Part shown: piece after piece, positions 1 through 19,500 of the stretch
Layout of the letters: the number at the start of each line of letters is the position of its first letter
How positions within the stretch are numbered: position 1 is the stretch's first letter
Source of the DNA: Mugil cephalus
Lineage: Eukaryota > Chordata > Actinopteri > Mugiliformes > Mugilidae
Direction of reading: 5' to 3'
DNA length: 64,000 nucleotides
Assembly: GCF_022458985.1 (NCBI RefSeq)
Contig: NC_061771.1
Location: 21,277,501 to 21,341,500, forward strand
Program-made: the position numbers and the translations under genes
Notes under the pieces: model-generated
Told to the model about the DNA's origin: nothing
Seen by the model: the letters and a program-made list of their open reading frames with translations, nothing else
Database searches by the model: none

Positions 1-641
1 AATCTCACAATCTGAAACGCTCATGCTAGATTTGACCGAGACAGATTAGGGCAGTTTCACTCGGAGCTCATTTGTTTTTTTGGTTGTAAGACTGTGGCCC
101 TAAAATTATCCTCCTTTATAACCAACAATAAAGTTGAATATTTTTGCATTTGCAAAGAACTGCACGTATTCAAAGTCGGACGTATCTGATCTGTCAATAC
201 ACAAATGCCCATTATTTTTTAGGAACCAGAAGGTTTTGAGAGAGATACATTATATATTTATGCTCTTTTTTTTGTGAGATTTGGTAACACAACCTTCAGT
301 CCTATTCATCCAACTACAGACGTTAAGTTTACAGCTCTCCTTTACCGTAAGGGGGCCTGAGTTATTTCCATGATTTGATTCCAAAGAACACATATTGGGT
401 GGATTCATACACGTTTGTGAACAGGGGGATGTGCGATATGTGTGTGGGTGAGTTAATTAAATGTATTCCTGCATATAAATTGTGTATAATAATGAAGGAA
501 AGTGACACCTAGTGGAGCTCTATGGCACAGAGGATAACACACATAAACAACACTTCACTTCATTTTAACGATTAAACGAGGCATTCACTGTAAGAGATGG
601 TGGATGAAAAACTAAAAAAAAAACTAAAAATCTTCTCTTAC

Positions 642-741
642 CAAAGTCGGTTCCCAGTAAGTAAACCAGTAAGAACAGGTAGCGGGACGTCATAATGCGA
701 GCAGTCTCATGGGACGAGAGGGCGTTTTGTGGTGGAAATCA
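642..741 (-). CDS. Signal-peptide exon of an unidentified minus-strand gene (partial)
   Basis: Read on the minus strand, a pyrimidine-rich acceptor ending at 742 opens an exon running from 741 down to 642. It holds a start codon at 693-691 and ends at a GTAAGA donor. The 17 codons (MTSRYLFLLVYLLGTDF) have a Thr/Ser/Arg start, a leucine-rich hydrophobic core and a polar end, as in a secretory signal peptide. The exon ends after the first base of a codon (phase 1), the usual phase after signal-peptide exons of Ig-superfamily and cytokine-receptor genes. A 6-codon upstream ORF (710-690) overlaps the start codon. The rest of the gene lies beyond the left edge, and nothing clearly coding is seen in 1-641. 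The product is therefore probably secreted or membrane-bound; I do not recognise it. Confidence 0.55.
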
Positions 742-3700
742 CTGGGGAGGAAACAAGAGAAAGCAGTCAGACACTTTCTATTATATACCAGACTGGATTG
801 GAAAAAAAAAACAAAACATAGTTTTCTTAATTTTAAAATGAAAATCCTATAAAAGAAGAAGCACTGAGAACCACTTCCCAAACTTGATTTATTGCATAAT
901 GTGAACCTGGCGTCTGTGTTCTTGGAATCAGGGAGTGGCCATCGTGTATTTTACAGTGCCCTTTAACATAGAGCCACAAAGGTTATGAGACAATTGATGC
1001 TTCATTGGAAAGAATGCTGTAACTCTACACCATTCACCGGCAAACAATGAACACAAAAAATAGGAAAAAACAACAAGACTGCACATTAACATTTTTTTTT
1101 TTTTTTGTTCTCTTGCGTCCGCTGAACTGATCTCGGACTGACTTTTAAGGAAACAGCTGTGAAACTATTCAAACCTACAAGTGCACAGTTCTCAGCTCTC
1201 GGTAAAACGAATGACCAGTTTTCTTTGTTCACCAATCAGGCATAACATTATGGCCGCCTTCCTAATATTGTGTAGGTCTCCCTTAAGCCTCCAAAACAGC
1301 TGTGACTCATCAGAAAGTGGACACGGTCTTTCTGATGGTGTCCTCCTTCGAGGGGGCGATTTAAGGTCAAGAACAGGACACTTTTATACAAAGTATACAC
1401 AAAACACTGCGCCATAAATGTTTATAAACCTGCCAAACTGCCCATGGAGGATGTAAACGTGATTGCAAAGTGAGCGAGATAAATTGCAAATGTAAACAGG
1501 AACTACAGGGATTATATATTTACATTTTATTGCAGAGGTAGTGGGTAACGGAGGACTGTCCATTGTTGATAATATTGAAGATGGTAGTGGGGGTCTTTGG
1601 GTCCTATGGGTTGAGGGGAGGGGCCTCTGTGGATCATCCCATAGATACGTGATCAGTTTGGGATCTAGTGGATTTGGAGGCCAGGCCAACACCTCGTGCT
1701 GTTCTTCATATTTTTATTTTTTAGTTGTTCCTAAAATGTTTTTGTGTGTCTGTGTCTGTGTCTGCGTCTGCGTCCAGCCTAATCCTGCTGCCATCAAGGA
1801 GCGTCATTGCTATGGGGTGTGGGTGCCTGGTCTAGTCTGAGTGGGTGGTACATTTCTAAGTAACATCCACACCAAACGTTTCTCAGAGGAACATTGTGAC
1901 TGTCAGCGGTCATAATGTTTTGCCTGATCCCTCGTATTGTCTTCCCCTCAACCATGCATCCGTTGTCCTGCTCTTTGACTATTCACAAAGCCCGAAGCAA
2001 AATGTATCACTTAATTATGTGTTACATATTTTTAGCCAACTTCTTCTCACCTAGTTACGAAAGTAGACCACATTTATATCAAAGGATCAAAGGAAATTTG
2101 ACTCAGAAAACAAGAGGAGGGATATTTCTTCCCACGCGGACGAATTCTCACCATGTCGACCAGAATTCTCTCTGATTACATGAACTCCCTCATGCTTGTT
2201 GCCGTATTCATTATATTCTGCCATGAAGAAACAGTTATTTTTCCAAAGTGATGGTCACTATAGAATCCATGTCGCGTGGATCATTAGGGCGGCCATGTTT
2301 ACCTCCAGAGGACCAGCTTTGGGACGTCTCTAGCCACAGTGTGATCAACAGATTTACTCGGCGTTCCCAAATGGTTACAGTCATGAGGGTGGTTAGAGAG
2401 GTGGATTTAGGACCGTAGAGTCACAGGTCTGAATCTCCACTACACGCAGAAAACTATCTCAGTGTTTGTGTAATTAAATAAATAAGCCTATATGTGATTT
2501 AAAGTTGCACAGTGCACAAAAATATTCACATGAGTGACCAATATGTGTAAAAACAGGGAGGATTAAAGGGCTCCCCGGGGAGAATATCCTTTGTCACATG
2601 ATTTATCTTAAATAGAAAGTTAAACCAGCTCATTGTATATTAATTTATTATGAATACTGACGCTTGGGCTGTAATAATAAAACCAAATATTATAATATAT
2701 TCCTTATAAATGTTCTAGATGGGAGAGTAACAAACAGGTAACGTCGAGTCACGAGGTCACTCTCAAAAACTTTCACCCCATTAATTCTTTCTCATATATT
2801 GCGACATTCATCCTTGTCCTAGAATAAATAGCCGGTTAAACTTTAAGTGTTTGCTCGGGATCATTGTCTGGCAGTTGAATGGCAAACACTCTCCAGATTT
2901 CTCCGTGACTGATTTGCTATTTTCAAAGCTGCGGCTTGGCAGAGGTGCTGTGTCACAATATTTGAAAAGGTTTTTCCCGCAACACGCAGTTTTCTTTCTT
3001 TTTTTTGTTAAAGTCCGCACCCACTTAAAACATTTACATTTTTGTGTTTTTAACATATATATATATATATATAAGGTAACTACAGGCTAAACTAAATCAC
3101 ATGAGATTATCTCAATAAAAGAAATTAATTAATTAATTAAAGACAAAATTATGTAATTTACGATTGTCACAAACATCCATCCATTCAGAACTTTGTATTG
3201 TCACAAGGAGGTCAATGATCGGGTGTACCATACAATACATAATGAAAACAGTGCAAACAAAGCATTGTTTTGATACCACTTCATACCACATAACCTACAC
3301 AACTATAACAGAGGTACTCTGGTTAGACAGGTAAAACATTTGTTTAATATTTGTTTTAAAATTTTAAACTGTAGTTAACTTATATACAGTTGTGTAGGGG
3401 AAATAATAAATATTCAAATTCTTTGTAAAGGTGGTTTACAAGTAGATATTAAAGTAAGGCTTATGTCTCTTCTGCAGACTTGAAGGTGCTCAGTTTAATG
3501 AGGTATAAACTATTTGTGTTAAACAACCTGTTGTTTCCAGAGACACACACTCACAGTAAAGAGAACCAGATTATTCGACCTCATCTGATTTCTTTTACAG
3601 ATTTTCAACACCATTCGAGTTTAGCACAACCAGCTAAACACACAACATGGCCATCTTGTCCTGTATTTTCTTTTATGTAAGAATAAATATCATTCCCTTG

Positions 3701-3790
3701 CAATAGATCTATGACTAGTACGTGTAGAAGTAACGTTTCCAGTCCTAAATAATATGCCATGATACCATAAATCAGAGTTGAAGCTCTTAC
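742..3790. other. Intron or intergenic stretch without recognised genes
   Basis: Apart from the Tc1-like copy A (1230-1930), this AT-rich stretch shows only short low-complexity tracts: an (AT)n run near 3054-3074 and an AATT run near 3125-3142. It is probably the first intron of the left-edge minus-strand gene. I see no coding exon in it. Confidence 0.5.
1230..1930. mobile_element. Tc1/mariner-like non-autonomous element, copy A
   Basis: The left end reads CACCAATCAGGCATAACATT and the right end reads GGTCATAATGTTTTGCCTGA, an imperfect terminal inverted repeat. The interior contains segments seen in the other copies: the 'aaacagctgtgactcatcag' block, the 'gatcagtttgggatctag' block and the 'agtaacatccacacc' block. 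About 150 bp around 1384-1540 is not shared with the other copies and may be a nested insertion. No intact transposase is present. The ends match what I know of a fish Tc1-like family ending in CATAACATTATGACCACTGACAGG. Confidence 0.7.
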
Positions 3791-3850
3791 CAGATCTTGT
3801 TTGTGGATCGAGTCCTTCAGCTGCTGTTAACTCCCGGTGTTAAACACAGT
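3791..3850 (-). other. Possible non-coding first exon of the left-edge minus-strand gene
   Basis: A good donor (CTG, then GTAAGAG) lies on the minus strand with its last exon base at 3791. The stretch above it has no long ORF. It could be the 5' UTR exon spliced to the acceptor at 742, about 3 kb downstream in the gene's direction. The 5' limit is not visible and 3850 is a guess. This is inferred from the donor alone. Confidence 0.3.
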
Positions 3851-4329
3851 CTCCTGTTGCCTGAGACACAGGTGCACGAGTGAAGGGCGTGTTGCCTTGT
3901 GACGACGACACTAATGAAGGCCGACTCCTCTGTGTTTCAAAAGTGGGAAGAACCAACCCGGCTGCTCTTCTCCAGGTGTGTATTAAACTGCTGGTGCTCA
4001 GCTTTTGTGTGCGTGATTGCATGTATAGTATAAAGTTACTTGTGGTTCATTCATCCGGCGGGTTACACCTCCACTGCGTTTGTTCATGGACATAAAGCAT
4101 AAGCCTCAGGACTTTATATCTGAGTTTTTTTTGTTTTGTTTTTTTCTAGGAAAATCTGCAGTAGGAAATCGCTTTCTCTCTTCTTTCTGCCAGAGATGTA
4201 AAAAGATTTCATCTTTCAAATGTGGTTACTTCCCTCAATAAATTCCACCATCTACGTCGAGGATGTCTGTTGATATTAATAAGAAATATAACAAACATAT
4301 GGACATACACACAGACGCACGCACACATA

Positions 4330-4368
4330 AACACACATAAACACACACACACACACACACACACACAC
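4330..4368. repeat. (CA)n microsatellite
   Basis: Uninterrupted CA dinucleotides, preceded by interrupted ACACATAAA units. Confidence 0.9.
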
Positions 4369-4710
4369 TGATCAAGTTAAACTGGTTTGCTATTCACAGG
4401 GTCAAAACAAACTATTAACTATTACAGAAGGTGATTCACTCTACACAAATTGAGGAACTGCTGCAGTTTATCAGAAGAAGTAAAAGTTGATTCACTGTTA
4501 GAGGAAAAAGAAGACATTCCAGTCTGCCCATAAACACAGTATTTACTGGAGCTCAAAATATCAGCCCGCATTGAATGCAGACATCTGATTTAAGGGACTA
4601 TTAAGATGTTTAATTATTATATTAAATATCTTATTTAAGGTACATTCTCACACACGGTGTGTTTAACCTTTATGCCTGTATTCATATGTGTAAACTTAAC
4701 ATATACACTC

Positions 4711-5086
4711 ATCAACATTAACCATATTTTGACAGTTCAACGTTCTGCTGGGAAACTTTTGGACCTGGCCTTCATTTGTGTGGATGTTACTTAGACATGT
4801 AGCACCCACCTAGACCAGACCAGACCAGACAGCAGACATCCCCAGCAGGATTCAGTCTGACAGACACACACACACAGACACAAAAACGGTTTAGAAACAA
4901 CTAAAAAAAAAAAACATGAAGAACTACACAAAGTGTTGACCTGGCCTCCAAATTCACTAGATCCCAAACTGATCAAGTATCTGTAGGATGATCCACAGAG
5001 GCCCCTCCCCTCAAACCATAGGACCCCCCCACTAATAACATCTTGTTACCAGACACCACAGGACACCCTCGGGAGACCAATTTCAC
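4711..5086. mobile_element. Tc1/mariner-like non-autonomous element, copy B (truncated)
   Basis: Contains the family's internal blocks in order: 'gttctgctgggaaacttttgg', 'ggatgttacttagacatgta', 'cctagaccagaccaga', 'gttgacctggcctcc', 'tagatcccaaactgatcaag' and 'cagaggcccctcccc'. The left terminal repeat is degraded and the right one is missing. Confidence 0.65.
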
Positions 5087-5226
5087 ACAACAGGTTTTTA
5101 GTTTTTTGGGCAATTACCAGAAATCACATGTGTGTATTTGCACTGAATGCAAAGCTACCGCTAACAGTTAGCTAGCTAGTTAGCTTAGTCCGTGAAGGTT
5201 CCCTGTCATCCAGGTCATGGTATATA

Positions 5227-5322
5227 CAAAAAGCATTTAAAAAAGGCAACAGGACGTGCAGAGGTTGAGAAGATGTCTTCTCAACCTCTGCATGTCCTGT
5301 TGCCTTTTTTAAACGCTTTTTG
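5227..5322. repeat. Near-perfect palindrome, 47-bp arms with a 2-nt centre
   Basis: The arms 5227-5273 and 5276-5322 are reverse complements with two mismatches; the centre is TG at 5274-5275. Reading outward from the centre, each arm carries the sequence of a pyrimidine-rich TTCTCAACCTCTGCA block and its complement. No gene lies here. See the matching finding. Confidence 0.95.
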
Positions 5323-7330
5323 GATTAGTTAATTTAGCGTAGCATAAAGCATGAAAATAGGGGGACTCAACTAGCCAGGTGCTTTACGACAGTAACAAAA
5401 TCCACAAACCAGAAACTCAGACTTTGGTTTGAACCTTACACAAACTGAAATGGAAAATGATAAAATATGGTTTTATATGTGTATTCTTGGTAGCAGAAAT
5501 TTGCAAATTTTGATTCTGTTTCAACCGACTCCCAGGCCAGCTATGCTAAGCCATCTTACCAGATGCTGGCTGTTACGTTGCTTGTTATTTATCACACAAT
5601 ACTTTTAGAGACACAGACATATTACTGCCTAAATATATGACAACTTAATTATTATTACAGTTACCTTTAATTCCTTTGAGCATTTCAGCTTACATTAGCT
5701 CACTGTTTTGGTTCAGCTTACTGTAGCTTGTTACTCTACTGTAGCTCTGGGTTTTGGGGTCAGTTGGGGCCTTTTATAATTAATTTAATTTATAGAAAGA
5801 CATTTTCAGTGAAAAATCTGTAGTAACCAATTAAATACAGGAAATAGACCAATGTAGAATCTAAAACAGCTTTACTATTTAGCATAATTTACAGTAGCTC
5901 CCTGAATGATGGTCTCAGACATCGACTGTTCAAATCTTCCTGTTGTGGACATCTTCAGCAGTTACTGATGGGAAAGGCGGTGATGCGAAACCGTTTTGTT
6001 TAGAAAAACAACACTTCAGCACATTTTTAATGTTTACAGCAAATAAGTCTCAAAGTGGGACAGGTGAGTCAGATGTTAAGCAAGCACCATGTTGCATTGT
6101 TTTCCTCTGTGGCTCCTCAATTCCCTTCATCATATGAATGCTCCCTCGACTGCCCCTGCCCCTGCCCCTGCTCCTGCTCCTGCTCCTGCATACTCATGAT
6201 TAATCCCCTGGTGACAGAGTTTAATGTCTTCAGTTTCTGGTGTCATAGTAAAAAAATGGCAGGAGGTGGCTCTCTGAGTTAAAGTTTCTGTATCGTTTAC
6301 ACAATAAACTGTGTAGAAATGAAACTAGTCTATGACATGACAATTGGGTCTTAAAACTCTAAAAAGACATAAGAAGTGATATAACTAAACTAGGCCTGGT
6401 AAAGAAGGTTCATTGAAAACAACAACAACAAAAAAGTCCTATTTATCCTCTCTATTAAGATATGCTACCAGAACTACACAGGTGGCACCAACCAATAATC
6501 CTAATCCTACACAAAAGGTTACCTACATGAAGAGGTGAATAGTGAGTCTGCACCTTACACCACAGCTAACATGAGTTGTATTCAAGAGCAGAAATGGTAG
6601 GGACGTGAAAACAATGTGGCGTGCACCTTATTCAAGTTATATTCAAGTTAAAATATTCAAGTTATTTAGCAACTTTGTTTAAAGCATTAATAACAGAAAC
6701 GAGACAGACTCCACACAGGAAATAACCTGAACTGTGATTGACATAGAAGTCAAGAAGTGAAGTCATCCTGCGAACAGCTGAACTACCAATGGTAAAAGCT
6801 GAACCACGCCACCACAATATAAATAATTATATATCATCAGCCTATTAGCATAATTGCCTAAATCAAGTTTTTGGAAAACAAGAACATTGGTATTTGTACT
6901 GACATTGTAACAGTAAGTCAAAAAATGACAGTTATGCTATTAGGCTAATGACATGTTATTTATTCCTAATATAAATGTTTATATAATGTTGTTGTATATG
7001 CTCTGAACTGTCAAATATCATGACAGAAGAAGGAGAAAAATACATGTCAGTTAATGTTGTTATCTTTCAAATATTGACTGGAATTTATATTTTATTAGTC
7101 TTAATAGAAATCTACAATGTTTAACAGTAATTGATGGGGGAGGTGATTATACTAACCTGAAGAATGTTGTTATCTTTCAAATAATTATTGTAATTTATAT
7201 AAATTGTTATATTTATAATATATACATTTATATTAATAGTCGTATTTTGAACTGTAATGGACAGGGAATGTGATTATACTGGCCTAGTTTGTCTAGGAAA
7301 CTGACACTGACAGCAGAATTTAACGTTCAC
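5323..7330. other. Intergenic stretch between the left-edge gene and ears2
   Basis: AT-rich and without a supported gene. It contains a small CTGCCC/CTCCTG repeat near 6150-6190. It also has a diverged direct repeat near 7050-7290, in which 'aatgttgttatctttcaaat' and 'gtgattatact' each occur twice about 120 bp apart. Open frames in it are short and unsupported by splice or homology evidence. Confidence 0.5.
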
Positions 7331-7335
7331 ATAAA

Positions 7336-7353
7336 AGAAGAAGAAGAAGAAGA

Positions 7354-7384
<31 letters not shown>

Positions 7385-7411
7385 AAGAAGAAGAAGAAGA
7401 AGAAGAAGAAG
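7336..7411. repeat. (GAA)n triplet tract upstream of ears2
   Basis: About 75 bp of almost pure AAG/GAA triplets with one GATAAG interruption. It ends ten bases before the NRF-1-like site and about 350 bp before the ears2 start codon. Confidence 0.95.
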
Positions 7412-7420
7412 CCTAGTACG

Positions 7421-7430
7421 GCGCATGCGC
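7421..7430. promoter_or_regulatory. NRF-1 binding-site consensus in the ears2 promoter region
   Basis: The 10-bp palindrome GCGCATGCGC is an exact NRF-1 core. NRF-1 is an established activator of nuclear genes for mitochondrial translation, which fits ears2 about 330 bp downstream. An AGATGGCAG element follows at about 7440. Function is inferred from the motif and its position. Confidence 0.6.
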
Positions 7431-7761
7431 TCCTCCGCTAGATGGCAGTATGCTCCTTATTGTCTACTTGATTTGTTTTCCGGTTTCATAATGACGAAGA
7501 AGGAAGTTATTCTTCTTAAATTTTGACCCAAACAAACCCATCTGAACAATCCCACGTGTGATGGGAAACTTACAGGACCGATGACTTTCATGTTGTCGTC
7601 TTACTGGGGCCAGTTTGGGTAAATTATATCTATCCATACCGAGACGCTAACCGTACAGGCTGGTCGGCTAAACCAGATGAGGCTGTCAGAGTCGCCGGTG
7701 TGACCCACGAAACGCGCGTCTCGACTCTGAGATAGGTCCTCTTTTCCCGTGTTTTGTCATC

Positions 7762-15112
<7,351 letters not shown>

Positions 15113-16571
15113 AGGCGAACGCAGTCTGTCACCTCGCATTCACCTCGCTGACTGAGGGAACATGAGTCACACGGCTGCTCATCTTCCAGAGCTGAACGGG
15201 ACGCGTTTAAAATGAAGCTGTGATGACGTGTTGAGCGATACTTGATTGTTGCAGATGTTTTATAAAAGAGCTGAAAACACAAGCACGTGACCTGTTTGTT
15301 TGACTCAGTTCTGTGAGAATCCACGGCGCCGCCTTCAGACACCGTGCACACAGGGATGGGAAGTACCTTGGTGTTTTTATGCAAATGTTATCGCGTTTTA
15401 CTTGAGAAAAACGGCTTTCATGAATGTCGATGTACAGGTGTGCAGGCGAAAGAGGGGAAAATACTCTAGATATGAAACAATGATAAAGAGCGTTAATTAT
15501 TATTCCTTTCGTCACATGCACCATATTTGTCAGATCTGTAATAACAACGTAAATGCATAAAAATCCAGGAAAAACAGATGAAAACAAGTGGTTTTGTTAA
15601 AGCAAATATATGTAAATGTGTCATATTTTTTGTAAAAGTAGCAATTCAGAGTATAAATACTCTGTTACAAGTAAAAGTTCAACATCTTAAATGATTTAAA
15701 ATTTAAAAATGATTGGATGTTATGCTGCAGAATAACCTCAATCATGGATATTTAAATGTATCACGTAAGACATAGGTCTTCAACAGGGGGGTCTCAGACC
15801 CCTAGGGGGTCCGCGGAGGCACTGCAGGGAGGTCGCAAGATCTTAGGTTGATTAGACATTTTATATATATATTTAAACACACATTAACATGAATCCAACA
15901 TATTTTAGTTAAGGGGTAGATTAAGGCGGAATGAAAATGATAATATATATTTATAAATAAGACCAGACAGAGTTTAATATAGCACACATATAGTAGGTGT
16001 TTACTCGCAGTTCAAGGTGAGTAACAAGTTCCACATTAAATATGTACATAGGAATAACTATGGTGAATGAAGTATTTAGATTGATTATACAAATATCACT
16101 CCTTTGCAAATCAAATGCGGTATCGAAACCTGTATCAAAAGTGAAAGCAAGGCATCAGGGGAAATATTTTTGAGGAGGAGCACCGTTAATTGATTATTCT
16201 CATTACACATTGACCTGCTTTACAAGTCAACCCACTCAGCCTGTGGAAAAATAAGGAGTAGGTGAGAAAAGCTAGAGGAGGTCTTTGTCTGTCATATTTC
16301 TGTGCTTTCAAACTACGGAGGAGAGAATGGAGCTTATATTTCCAGGTTTAGATGTGAATATGTCCTCTTGAGATTAGATCGGGCTACTTATGGGGCCTGA
16401 AGTAAATGAAAGCTACGCGTCCTGCGAGGGGTGTAACGTGGTGACAGCGTCAGGAGTGTGACTGATGGGGCGTGAGTGTCACATGTCACCGTCCACACAG
16501 TTTGACACCTCCGTCCTCCGCTTCCCTCACAGAGACGCGCAGCATCGGCAGGAGGACGCGGACGGACGGCA
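15113..16571. other. ears2 3' region and gga2 promoter region
   Basis: This 1.46-kb gap lies between the ears2 stop and the gga2 start. It contains a copy of a second interspersed repeat (15775-16020), an (AT)n run near 15862 and no further gene. No clear AATAAA follows ears2 closely; the best candidate I see is ATTAAA near 16033. Just upstream of gga2 a near-palindrome, GTGTCACATGTCAC (about 16475-16488), differs from the lysosomal CLEAR/TFEB consensus at its central CpG. Confidence 0.5.
15775..16020. mobile_element. Interspersed repeat, 'GGGGGTC' family, copy 1
   Basis: Shares 'aggtcttcaacaggggggtc', 'cccctagggggtc', 'ggcactgcaggg' and 'gttgattagacattttatat' with copies at 20215-20600 and 24325-24650. 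It is non-coding. I cannot name the superfamily with confidence. Confidence 0.6.
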
Positions 16572-19500
16572 ATGGCGAGCGGTGACAACCCGGCAACTAT
16601 CGAGTCATGGCTCAGTAAGTGAAAAAAGAACAATTGCAGTCCAGAAAAGTGTATTTGTTCGTTGCTTCCAGGCTTTTACTGCTTGTTGTCGCGACCCACC
16701 GCTGGATTTCCACCAGCGGCACATTCACGGTCATCTCCCCGCCTCAGTTGGACACCAACAGGCGCAGTTAGGCGTGTTATGTGCATCCAGCAACTCGGCT
16801 TGTTGGTTTATTGTAACTTTAGTGAGAAAAAATATATATATAAAGAAATAAGTTTGAGATTCGTGCAGAAAGTGCCTAAACAGGAAGTCGTTTAGTGCTT
16901 CTCGGTGCGCGTTCGCGAGAATCGCAGCGAACTGTGTGTGTTGTGTCTGGGCTCCTGCTGTGCGCGCGCGCACGATGGTAGGAAACTATAATTAAATGTC
17001 TTAATGTTTTTAGCAACGGTTGCAGTTAAACATCAGGAAAATTTAAGACGAGAGAAGGAAGAGAGAAGGAAGTGGAAAGGGATTCAAATATGTGTTATAT
17101 CATGTGAACAGTTTTTACCACCACCACATGTGAAATTGGAAATATGGCAATTCAGCTAAAGCTGTTTGTCATGAATAAGTTTCACATTGACGGTAAGAAA
17201 AGTTGCAGCATCAGCTAATGCTGAAGCTAAGGAGTTTAAGCTGCTCCATGTTAATAATGATAACATATTATAGGTACAATGAGAGGGCAACATAGTCAAA
17301 CTTCTTACTTACAGTTTAAACTCTTTTTGCACAGTGACTGTGCTGATTTAAGTATTTAGATTCTTTACTTATGCTGTAGTACAAATATAATTCAGTGAAA
17401 TACAGGTCAAAGACTTGTGTTAAAAATGTTACTTAAGTAAAAGTGTGCCAGTATATCCAGCAAAATATACTTAAACTGTCAAGAGTGAAGCACACTATGT
17501 GGGGATATGTGCCGGTGCAGTCAGCTGATGTGCAGCTCATGATGCTTTGACCTGTTAATCGTCTTCGTAGAGAAGCTTGTGGAAAAAAAAAAAGGAAATG
17601 AGGGTGTGAAAAGGTTGTGACGGATACAAGAAAACCAGGTTAGAGGTTAAACTTTAAAGTGTGAATGGTGACTGGGAGAAACACAGAAGTTAAAGATAAG
17701 AATACGACTTGGTGAAATGTTTTGGTAGTAATATGAAGTGTCAAGAACAGCGCTCTTGTTCCCATTTATGGCCACGTTGATCCAGCCAAGTTGGTTTAAA
17801 GAAGAAGTACCATCCTCTGTTTGTTACTTTAGGTTTTCAGATCTGTCAAAAACTAGATGGTTCAACTGATGAGTGGTTATCACATGGTTAAAATTCAAAA
17901 TAAAAGGTAATCAAGTAACAGGAATGAAATCGCAAACATAAATTGGGGAACTGACAGAAAGTCAAAGCTGATCATTAAGATATGAAAAGCTGAGATCTCT
18001 GGTCAAGAGGAACAAATTATAATGAACATCTTTTACATTTTATAGACTGAACGCTTAAACTTAACACAAGGTCTGTCTTTTATTGCCCTCAGTAAATAAT
18101 CCTCTCTGTGTTCACCTGTTTCTCTGGTATTTCCAGACCAGGCCACGGACCCAAACAATAAGGAGGACAGATGGGACTGCATTCAGGGCTTCTACCAGCT
18201 TGTTAATCAAGAGTCTGATGGGTAAGCAGCAATATGAGTTTCTTCACTCTTACCTGCACCACAAAGCAGAACCCTGCAGGCTCTGTGCAGGCAGGCCGCG
18301 TTGGGGAAGAGTTGCTTCACATCCACGTTGCCATCACAGTTTGTCAGTTACACCATTGTGCGAGTGTGAAGGGGAACTCTGTTGCTCCTTCTCTGTTTTT
18401 GGCCCCTTTTTCCTTCGTTCAGTGTAAATGCATTAAAAAAAGTCGCGTTGGTACTTAGCCACGTGATCTCTGCATCTTGTGCTGTTAGCGTAGCATTGTT
18501 CGCTAACAGCCTGTTCCGTCTCTAATAATGTGATTCAACATTTTCTGCTCTCAGGCCACAGGTAGCAATCCGTCTTCTTGCCCATAAAATCCAGTCCCCC
18601 GGGGAGAGAGAGGCTCTGCAGGCTCTCACTGTAAGTACTTACCTCTACATAAAAGATGCAGACAACGCATTTTTGTTTTATTTGTCGTCTGCACAGCTTA
18701 TTCATCTGTAAATTACCCAAATGCGATTTAAAAATTTCCTGTTTTTTTTTTTTTTTTTTTATCGCTGATCGTCAGTTTTAATGTGAGGACACGTTGCTCT
18801 TTCTCAGCAGTCACATTCTGCATTTATCTCCTTAGATACAGATGAAAAAGAAATGTCTTTGTGTTAGCACTGGAAGAGGGTGGTCTTGTGAATAATATCC
18901 GTGACTAATTTTTACCGCATGAACAAAGCGACATGAGGGGTTTAATCTGCATCAGGCTCATCTGTGACAGCATGCAGCCCGTGGTCTCTGCATCACAGGG
19001 AGCGCCAGCCGCTGCTTTTCTGTGGAAATTGGCCTCGGAGAAGCTTCTCGAGGGCCATGTGCCTCGTGTCATGTGACGTTTAAAGGTGGTTAACCACAAG
19101 CATGCTCTGACAAAATCTGTTCTCCCCTTCTCTCTCTTGTGCTGCACAAGTTCAAAAAGTTCTTCCCTTCAGCCGCGCCCCTTCGCTTCTCTCAGAGTTT
19201 CTGGTGATCCAGATATATTGGTGCTTTCCAGGTTCTCGAAGCGTGCATGAACAACTGTGGCAAGAGGTTTCACAGCGAGGCCGCCAAGTTTCGCTTTCTC
19301 AATGAGCTCATCAAAGTCTTGACACCAAAGGTAGTGTCTCTTTCTAAACTGTGAAACTGAAACGTGTTCCCAAAAACAAGGAGAAAACTCTTGAAACTGT
19401 AACATATGTTCATTCATTTACTGAACTTTTAAGTTAAATAGGTTTTCTTAAGGCTCACTTGACCTGAATTCAGTGTCTGGAAATCAGTGGTAGCACACAT

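Noticed and set aside
1-641. Search for further exons of the left-edge gene
   Set aside because: No acceptor plus open frame with protein-like composition on the minus strand; treated as intron.
2380-2445. tRNA-like stretch with a B-box resemblance (GGTCTGAATCTCC)
   Set aside because: No cloverleaf could be drawn and no matching A box at the right spacing; at most a decayed SINE head.
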